The notes below the pieces were generated by a model, which made no database searches, was not told where the DNA came from, and saw nothing but the letters and a program-made list of their open reading frames with translations. The translations under genes were made by a program, and so were the position numbers. This document shows positions 58,356 to 64,000 of a DNA stretch of 64,000 bases, piece after piece (positions within the stretch are counted from its first letter, which is position 1; every line of letters begins with the position of its first letter). Source of the DNA: an uncultured Sphingobacteriaceae bacterium (GTDB lineage Bacteria; Bacteroidota; Bacteroidia; Sphingobacteriales; Sphingobacteriaceae); contig CAMLLO010000013.1 in NCBI GenBank assembly GCA_946480915.1, positions 62,001 to 126,000 on the forward strand, given 5' to 3'.

Positions 58356-59411
58356 CTAACTAACTCTATATTTATCACTCAATCGGTTAATAGTAGTATT
58401 ACCACTTTGATTTTTTAATTCTGTTATGTATTCCTCTTGCACATAGAAGGCCCGAAATGTTTTAGCTCTGCTTTGTTTCATTTCACCCCCGTTTGTTCCC
58501 CATGCAGCCATAAGTCCAGAAATAAAGTTTCCGCTGGTCATCCCTTCATTATCTTTAAATATTTTGTGCAATACTTCCAAGTGCGCACTCTCCGGAAACT
58601 CTATAGGATCTCTTAATTTATTTGGACTTCGAGAAATATTAGCTTCAGGCATCCATTGATCAATCAAAGCTGGAATTCCGTTTTCATCTCTGAATAATGC
58701 AAAGGGTTCAAATGGTTTTCCCCTGGTAAATTCCGGATCTACTACAATCTGATTAGCTTCATTCTGAGAGACTTTTATAACGGTCTCGGCTTTGTTTACC
58801 ATTTCAGCTCCCAAGTGCCCTCTTGCGTGCTCATTTCCCTTGTTCTGGTGCAGGATAGTTAATACATGAGCATTATAGTTATCTGCCCATTGCATTAATG
58901 AGGTAGAGATATTTGTTGCTTCTTCTGGGCTATTGATATCGAATACAAGATCTCTTATCCCGTCTAATACTATAAAATCGTAATTTCCTTGCTGCAGAAG
59001 AGCCTCGATAATTTTAATGCGTTCGCTAGGATTATGAATTTTAAGATCGTAGAATGAAAGATTTTCAGAAGAAGTCAATCCCGCTATTTGTAAAACCCAA
59101 GATTGGGTACGGCTGGCATAATATAGACCTTGTTCTGTGTCAATCCATAAAACCTTAGATTTTGCATTAATAGCTTGTGCTATAATCCAGGCCGCAACAG
59201 TAGTTTTACCAGCTTTGGCTTTCGCAATCAAAAGGGAAATTGATTTCTTAGTTAAAATAGGTATCCCATTAAGAGCGAATACAATTTCCGGGGCCTGAAT
59301 AATTACATCTTGTGGTATAAAGTGCTTATTTGCTACTGCCACATAATCAACCAATTCAACTAACCCCATTGCTCCTGGCAAAGGGAAGACATCAAGAATT
59401 TTAGCTTCCAT
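58356..59411 (-). CDS. RepA-like AAA/RecA-type ATPase
   Basis: 351 residues from MEAKILDVFPLPGAM (a longer start at 59456 is unlikely, given the overlap with the upstream gene). Walker A-like L-L-I-A-K-A-K-A-G-K-T-T and Walker B-like F-I-V-L-D-G-I-R-D. RepA/DnaB-type hexameric helicase-like ATPases of this kind work with primase-like proteins in Bacteroidota mobile elements. Confidence 0.8.
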   Translation of the reverse strand: MEAKILDVFPLPGAMGLVELVDYVAVANKHFIPQDVIIQAPEIVFALNGIPILTKKSISLLIAKAKAGKTTVAAWIIAQAINAKSKVLWIDTEQGLYYASRTQSWVLQIAGLTSSENLSFYDLKIHNPSERIKIIEALLQQGNYDFIVLDGIRDLVFDINSPEEATNISTSLMQWADNYNAHVLTILHQNKGNEHARGHLGAEMVNKAETVIKVSQNEANQIVVDPEFTRGKPFEPFALFRDENGIPALIDQWMPEANISRSPNKLRDPIEFPESAHLEVLHKIFKDNEGMTSGNFISGLMAAWGTNGGEMKQSRAKTFRAFYVQEEYITELKNQSGNTTINRLSDKYRVS

Positions 59412-59721
59412 ATTGGGGGCTCCCTTCAAAAAGGTCCAGTTGAACAGGCTGCTCAAATAATTCCGGATTAGTAGTATAAAACCCAGCGATATACCTTGTG
59501 TATGGACATCTACCTTTACTATGAACTTGAATCTGTCCTAGTTCACGCAACATTGCGACAAAGCGGCAAATATTAGGACGCAAAACACCCGTTTTAACTT
59601 CTACCTCACGCATAGTCGAGGGCTTGGCAAAAAAAGCTTCCTTAGTGATTAAGAATTGATTGTAGAAATGTTTATCTTTGAATTGACCGTTCAAAGAATT
59701 TAAAGGAGTTGGGGTATTCAT
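59401..59721 (-). CDS. Winged-helix/HTH regulator
   Basis: 106 residues with a likely winged helix (PSTMREVEVKTGVLRPNICR). It overlaps the preceding HTH gene by four bases and the RepA-like gene by 11. Possible control of replication or excision. Confidence 0.68.
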   Translation of the reverse strand: MNTPTPLNSLNGQFKDKHFYNQFLITKEAFFAKPSTMREVEVKTGVLRPNICRFVAMLRELGQIQVHSKGRCPYTRYIAGFYTTNPELFEQPVQLDLFEGSPQYGS

Positions 59722-59999
59722 GCTTTAACTCCTTTCTTTTTACCCACCTCTATAGCATCCAAAACTTTATTAAAATCATAACGGATAGAGCTTCCAATTT
59801 GAAGAAATGGAATTTTCCCTTTTTGCCTCCAGCGTATTAAAGTTTGAATGGTAACGTCAAGTTTTTCAGAAAGCTCTTCACCCGTCATTATATCAGGTTT
59901 GGGGAGTTGTTTTTGAGCTGGCATGTTTTCAACCGCCCATTGCATCGCCTCCAGCATTGCTCCCTTAAACTCGGCGTCATTTGTGATTATCTGTAGCAT
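59718..59999 (-). CDS. Excisionase-type HTH protein (AlpA/MerR-like)
   Basis: 93 residues. HTH_17 pattern: L-S-E-K-L-D-V-T-I-Q-T-L-I-R-W-R-Q-K-G-K-I-P-F-L-Q-I-G-S-S-I-R-Y. Such proteins activate excision and early genes of satellites and ICEs. Upstream region has GTATACCG repeats that may be its sites. Confidence 0.78.
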   Translation of the reverse strand: MLQIITNDAEFKGAMLEAMQWAVENMPAQKQLPKPDIMTGEELSEKLDVTIQTLIRWRQKGKIPFLQIGSSIRYDFNKVLDAIEVGKKKGVKA

Positions 60000-60040
60000 A
60001 TTTTAATGATTTGGTATGCTCCAAATGTTAGATAGAGGTA

Positions 60041-60143
60041 GTATACCGAAGCGTATACCGTAACAGTAAAATAAAAAATGCAACCACCTGTTTAATAAGT
60101 GATTGCATATTAGGTTTAATATTTTTCGTATACCGTTGTATAC
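60041..60143. promoter_or_regulatory. GTATACCG repeat cluster, candidate Xis/operator sites
   Basis: GTATACCG at 60041-60048, CGTATACCGT at 60052-60061 and 60127-60136, plus GTATAC at 60138-60143. Between them is a hairpin ATGCAA/TTGCAT that may end the 60159 gene's neighbour. Sites flank the excisionase-like gene promoter region. Confidence 0.5.
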
Positions 60144-60158
60144 TTTAATGGCTGGAAA

Positions 60159-61193
60159 CTAGCTTATTTTTAAAATTGCTCTTATTTGGTTAACAAAAAC
60201 AGGCATACGGTTAGACATTTTAGATATTTGCTGCTTGTAATACTTAATTCCAAAATGTTGCTCAGCGATTTTATCATTTATTCTAATCTTCGGAATCTGA
60301 GATAAAAAATAAACAAAATCTGCCTGTTTCCCTTGAATAAAAACAGGATGTTTTAAAGACGGACTATTTAAATCAAAGCAATTCAGATAATCATCGATTC
60401 GCATCTCTTTAAATAATATTTTATTAAATGCCTTGAAACTGGCAACTATTTTATCAACTTCTACAATGAAGTTCTGCTCGTCAGTTATTGTAGGCTTGTC
60501 GATATTTTGATATTGTGAAGTAAGTCTCCGAATTACCTGAACCTTCTTTCGCTTATCGATGTACTTCCTCAAATTAAGGTAAAGCTCACTAAATTCATGA
60601 GTGGTTGCTTCACTAAAGTACCAATTCAAATCGTCCTTATTAGCTTGAAATATTTCACCGGAATAAAATGATTTCAATGAATGCCCATATTGTTTTTCAG
60701 ATCGTTTTTCATGTTCTCTGATTTCCATGACAGTGTCTTCTAGTAAAACATTTAGAAATCTTAATTTGCTCTCAATAGTAGTGGTATAAGCTTCTAAGTC
60801 TAAATTTATTTCGGTTGTCAATAGCGAGGTTTCTTCTGGATTCAATAAGTATTTTTGATCGTCAATTAGCCTGTCTATGTATTTTGTCCTCGATTCAAAG
60901 TCACGATTGCAGCACTTAATAAACTGTGGCTCAGCTATGCCATAGTCTTTCAAACCGTTATTGACTGTGTCAGCCTCATACGAATTATCAAAGCGACATT
61001 TTCTAATAACCCTTCCCAAATCGTTCAAAAACTCACCTGTATCAACTACGGGATTTAATTGCTTTAACTGATCTTCGCAGATACTTAGAAGACTCGGGCT
61101 ACCTTCTCCCATCCCCCTATCGGACAAAAGTTTATCATACTTCATCGCACTGGCGACCATTTCAATTAGGTGGGTTTTTATATTTGCTTCCAC
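60159..61193 (-). CDS. Integrase-associated protein of unknown function
   Basis: 344 residues, helical, with a charged coiled centre and a C-terminal wHTH-looking end (IAEQHFGIKYYKQQISKMSN). RteC-like regulators of excision have a similar size and neighbourhood, but sequence resemblance is weak. Overlaps the integrase stop by one base, so it is translated with the integrase. Confidence 0.62.
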   Translation of the reverse strand: MEANIKTHLIEMVASAMKYDKLLSDRGMGEGSPSLLSICEDQLKQLNPVVDTGEFLNDLGRVIRKCRFDNSYEADTVNNGLKDYGIAEPQFIKCCNRDFESRTKYIDRLIDDQKYLLNPEETSLLTTEINLDLEAYTTTIESKLRFLNVLLEDTVMEIREHEKRSEKQYGHSLKSFYSGEIFQANKDDLNWYFSEATTHEFSELYLNLRKYIDKRKKVQVIRRLTSQYQNIDKPTITDEQNFIVEVDKIVASFKAFNKILFKEMRIDDYLNCFDLNSPSLKHPVFIQGKQADFVYFLSQIPKIRINDKIAEQHFGIKYYKQQISKMSNRMPVFVNQIRAILKIS

Positions 61194-62539
61194 TATACTA
61201 TCTTTAATTTTTGCACCGGCTCACCCCATGCTTTCAACATTACCACTTTCTTACGCTTCTCGGTTACCTTCACATATCGAGCAAATGATTTATAATCTTC
61301 GTGGCCGCTTATCGTCATTACCTCTTCAGCACTCATCCCCTTTTCTAAAGACAGAGTTACAAACGTTTTACGGGCCGTATGGAAGTGAATTAATTCATAC
61401 TTGGGGTAAGTATTCACAACCCGTTTTTTACCATGAAAACGCACGATTTCAACAGGCTGGTTAACACCTGCTTCCTTACATAGATCTTTTACTGCGTAGT
61501 TAAGATTTTGATTGCTAATCATTGGTAAAGGGCTATGTAAGTCTTTGTATTTATCCAATATTTCCGCAGTAATAGCATTTAAAGGGATTGTTAACTCGGA
61601 TTTAGTCTTTTTGACAATCAATGTAATTACACTATCTTTTATGTGCTCTCTTTTCAGTTGAGCCATATCAGAATACCTCAAGCCGGTAGCACATGCAAAA
61701 ATGAAGATGTCTCTTGCTTTCTCAAGTCTCTTATTATTGACTAGATCTAAATTCAGGATACTATTAAACTCTTCTTGATCTAATGCGATAACCTCAAGCT
61801 TTTCTTTTTTTATGGTAAAGTCTCTATAACTATCATTGACTTTTACACCGTGCTTTCTTGCATATCCTAAAAACGTTTTAAGGGTACTCAAAGCTTTTGC
61901 AATGGTGGTATTATTCAACATCGGGCTAACATTGCCCTCCTGGTCGCTTTTAGTACGGTTGATTAAGAAGGTTTGGAACTTCTGGAAGAAAATATAATCT
62001 ATTGTGTCAAAAGTTACCTTATGGCCGGTTGTATCCTGATAAGCCTGTAAATGATTTTTAACTGATTTATAAACGGTAAGACTTCCTTTCTCCCTGGTTG
62101 CTTCGTGATCCCTTATGTATTGATCCATAAAGTCGAATACTAAACCTGTAGCCTCTTCTTTTTTAGTGGCCTTATTTTCATTGACTTTTAATTCATCAAT
62201 TACCATTTGAGAAGAGAAAGGAGTTTTTAACGCTTCAAATTTCTTTTCTATAGATTTTATTTGCGATTCGTAATCTTCTATAAGATCATTAATCTCATTT
62301 ACTTCCGTTTCGGTTAATAATTCCTTTGCAGAAAGCTGAGGCATGAGCCTTTTAGCTTCTCGTTGTGGAATATAAACTGCTCGTTGTTCTTCACTGTTCC
62401 AGTATTCAGGATAGATACTTCTTTTCCCTATGGAATAGAATAACCTTACTCTGTGGATTGAGTAAGTCAGATAAATCGGGACTTTGCCAGATTTAAGGGT
62501 TTTTTGTGTACGCAACACAAAACTTAATGTACCTATCAT
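61193..62539 (-). CDS. int: Tyrosine recombinase (integrase)
   Basis: 448 residues from MIGTLSFVLRTQKTLKSGKV (the ATG 11 codons earlier seems less likely). Arm-binding N-terminus, core SAM-like domain, and catalytic domain with A-T-G-L-R-Y-S-D (Arg), H-T-A-R-K-T-F (His-x-x-Arg), S-G-H-E and Y-V-K-V near the end (Tyr). It lies next to the right attachment repeat, transcribed away from it. It would catalyse integration at the tRNA-Ser 3' end. Confidence 0.9.
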   Translation of the reverse strand: MIGTLSFVLRTQKTLKSGKVPIYLTYSIHRVRLFYSIGKRSIYPEYWNSEEQRAVYIPQREAKRLMPQLSAKELLTETEVNEINDLIEDYESQIKSIEKKFEALKTPFSSQMVIDELKVNENKATKKEEATGLVFDFMDQYIRDHEATREKGSLTVYKSVKNHLQAYQDTTGHKVTFDTIDYIFFQKFQTFLINRTKSDQEGNVSPMLNNTTIAKALSTLKTFLGYARKHGVKVNDSYRDFTIKKEKLEVIALDQEEFNSILNLDLVNNKRLEKARDIFIFACATGLRYSDMAQLKREHIKDSVITLIVKKTKSELTIPLNAITAEILDKYKDLHSPLPMISNQNLNYAVKDLCKEAGVNQPVEIVRFHGKKRVVNTYPKYELIHFHTARKTFVTLSLEKGMSAEEVMTISGHEDYKSFARYVKVTEKRKKVVMLKAWGEPVQKLKIV

Positions 62540-62583
62540 GTCGTTATTAAAAATCTTAATCAAATATACCACATTAGAAAATA

Positions 62584-62606
62584 GGTATCACAAAGGGTAT
62601 CACTTT
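62584..62606. promoter_or_regulatory. Integrase arm-site candidate, right
   Basis: Same 23 bases as 42214-42236 (two GGTATCAC units), lying between the integrase gene and the right core. The two copies have the same orientation. Confidence 0.6.
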
Positions 62607-62719
62607 TTTTATTAACAAGATGTAATCAATTATAACTGTTTATAGCGCGTATAGCTATTATTTATATTACCAACGCATTTTACTTGTATTAAATTACACC
62701 TGAAAATGATACATTCTAG

Positions 62720-62784
62720 TCCCTAACTCTCCGCCATCTAAAAAAGAATTAAGCCCTTTACATAACGTAAAGGGCTTTTTTTAT
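62720..62784 (+). repeat. Attachment core, right copy of the 65-bp repeat
   Basis: Perfect copy of 42134-42198, including the tRNA acceptor 3' strand, CCA and the terminator stem. The bases before TCCCTAAC differ (ATTCTAG), so no tRNA is intact here; the full tRNA-Ser must lie left of the window or elsewhere. Right of it the sequence looks chromosomal. Confidence 0.85.
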
Positions 62785-62870
62785 GAGGGGAAATTTAAGT
62801 AGTGCAGGGCGGGTGTAATTTGTAATTTGATATCCCTACGGCGAGAAACCCAATTAACGAATCTGACCTA

Positions 62871-63347
62871 TCAATCCTTGCATTCCGTCTTACTAAACCT
62901 AAAGCGTCCCCGATCAAAGTTTATGGGCACACCGGGTTTAAAATAGGATCTCCCCACCTTGGTCTCGATCTCACCTACGCCAAGAATCAGACTGTCGCCT
63001 TTTATCAGAAATGCGAGGGGATTTTTATTAATCCTTTCCTTATAGGTTCCAACAATGTATGAATAGTCTGCAAACAGAGTATCTCCGCTGATGCGCCCTA
63101 CCAGGTTACCGTCATTCTTAGGATTATTCCAGAACTGGATTAGAAGGTGTCCGTCGATTTTTTTGTTCTCGATTCCATTAATTTTCAGATATGCCGTGTC
63201 TCTCTCGTAGACTGCAATATAACATTCCCGCTTCGTGGTAGAAATCGTATCAGCCTCCTTTTGAGTGACATTTTTGTCTCTATTTCCACTACAAGCAGCC
63301 ATGAAAAACAATAGTATCGACAGATAAATAAGACGTGATATTTTCAT
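62871..63347 (-). CDS. Predicted lipoprotein (chromosomal)
   Basis: 158 residues with a lipoprotein signal (MKISRLIYLSILLFFMAAC). The body has a beta-rich D-T-A-Y-L-K-I-N-G region. Typical of host envelope proteins of unknown function. First gene past the attachment site. Confidence 0.68.
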   Translation of the reverse strand: MKISRLIYLSILLFFMAACSGNRDKNVTQKEADTISTTKRECYIAVYERDTAYLKINGIENKKIDGHLLIQFWNNPKNDGNLVGRISGDTLFADYSYIVGTYKERINKNPLAFLIKGDSLILGVGEIETKVGRSYFKPGVPINFDRGRFRFSKTECKD

Positions 63348-63710
63348 AGTAGTTCAGCTAACGATACATAAAAATACTTATAAAAAGGAAATAAGATGTA
63401 TACATTTTCTTGTATTAAGTACACAATTTTGGAGTTGTGGCTTCTCCTGATGGTCGGTGTTACAGCGTATCCTACATTGTACTATCAGAAGGTTTTCGGG
63501 AGGATGTAAAATCTTATAACCTTCGCACAATTATTTCATCCGTGCAGGTGATACAGAATTGCCAAACAGTATCACTAAGCCAGGTGTTGCTGAGAATATG
63601 CAAACCTTTTATAAGAAAAAGTAGAAATCGACGTAAACGAAATTTTGTACAGGCCAAGCAGACAAGGGTATTAAAGATTAAAATTGATCCTCACGAATAA
63701 AAAAACTAAA
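63348..63710. other. Spacer without a supported gene
   Basis: 363 bases. An ORF opens from a GTG at 63437, but it has no similarity to anything I know and includes odd composition. I see no clear hairpin. The spacer probably holds the promoter of the cupin gene, which starts at 63711 after an A-rich leader (AAAAAAACTAAA). Confidence 0.45.
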
Positions 63711-64000
63711 ATGGAAATTACAAGAATTGGTTCACAGCCTTCGGGAAAAGGGCCAGAAGATTGGTTCAGCGGAGCCGTGCGAATAGATCCTTTATTTCAG
63801 CCAAATGATGCAAGACGCGGAGCAGCAGCAAGTGTTACTTTCGAACCTGGTGCGAGAACCGCCTGGCATACACATCCACTAGGTCAAACCTTAATTATTA
63901 CAACAGGTTGCGGCTGGGTACAACGGGAAGGTGGTTCAGTTGAAGAAGTGCATCCCGGTGATGTGGTATGGTTTGAGCCCCATGAAAAGCATTGGCACGG
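63711..64000 (+). CDS. Cupin-domain protein, partial
   Basis: 96 residues to the window end, start [20 protein letters not shown]. Cupin motif with [13 protein letters not shown] (metal-binding His) and [17 protein letters not shown]. Typical of small cupins near 130 residues, such as mandelonitrile lyase-like proteins. Chromosomal gene; C-terminus is off the window. Confidence 0.8.
   Translation, partial: MEITRIGSQPSGKGPEDWFSGAVRIDPLFQPNDARRGAAASVTFEPGARTAWHTHPLGQTLIITTGCGWVQREGGSVEEVHPGDVVWFEPHEKHWH

Noticed and set aside
63437..63700. 87-codon plus-strand ORF upstream of the cupin gene
   Set aside because: Starts at GTG, has no recognisable family, and looks like spacer read-through.
1..64000. 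CRISPR arrays or insertion sequences
   Set aside because: I saw no regularly spaced repeats with unique spacers and no transposase gene; the repeats seen are attachment sites, operators, hairpins and coding repeats.

Overview
The window looks like chromosome of a low-GC Bacteroidota host. The family Sphingobacteriaceae is my inference. The evidence is an A/T-rich translation start context with no clear Shine-Dalgarno sites, a TTTG-18-TATATTTG promoter, and Bacteroidota-type families such as the VirE/BT4734-type primase-like protein, a RepA-like ATPase and an Arm-type tyrosine recombinase. Almost the whole window is mobile DNA: two integrative elements lie in tandem at one tRNA-Ser attachment site.

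Region A (1 to about 42134) is the right-hand part of a tailed, probably siphovirus-like, prophage. It reads almost entirely on the minus strand and its left end lies outside the window. The late module runs, in transcription order, terS (12652), terL, portal, a lipoprotein cassette, a nuclease-like protein, small ORFs, MuF-like head protein, scaffold, decoration, major capsid, head-tail connectors, tail tube, tail assembly chaperone with a -1 frameshift extension, and the truncated tape measure gene. Upstream lie many small genes, a tRNA-Val, a DnaC-like loader with a replication organiser, and a DNA-modification block (PP-loop/DndC-like protein, cytosine-C5 methyltransferase, helicase-methyltransferase fusion, SNF2 helicase). 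A tRNA-Leu-like gene interrupted by about 110 nt follows, then a RecT/PD-(D/E)XK recombination pair. The lysogeny switch at 40.3-42.1 kb has a Cro-like gene and a LexA/CI-type repressor divergent around three 13-bp-spaced operators. A 28-bp motif recurs ten times in one orientation, nine of them upstream of genes.

Region B (42134-62784, about 20.6 kb) is bounded by a perfect 65-bp direct repeat made of the 3' end of a tRNA-Ser gene plus its terminator. The same 23-bp arm-site-like sequence sits inside each end. It carries an integrase, an excisionase-like HTH protein, a second HTH protein, a RepA-like ATPase and a primase-like protein, but no capsid, portal or terminase. It does carry one large tail/baseplate-type gene (54068-56560). 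It therefore resembles a phage satellite (PICI- or P4-like) or a mobilizable island. Its cargo begins with a toxin-antitoxin-SecB chaperone operon (42468-43835), flanked by 19-bp repeats. A series of single genes follows (SNase, SRAP, YbjQ-like, lipoproteins, unknowns) separated by long non-coding spacers with CG-tract repeats and covarying hairpins.

From 62785 to 64000 the sequence looks chromosomal: a lipoprotein gene and the start of a cupin gene.
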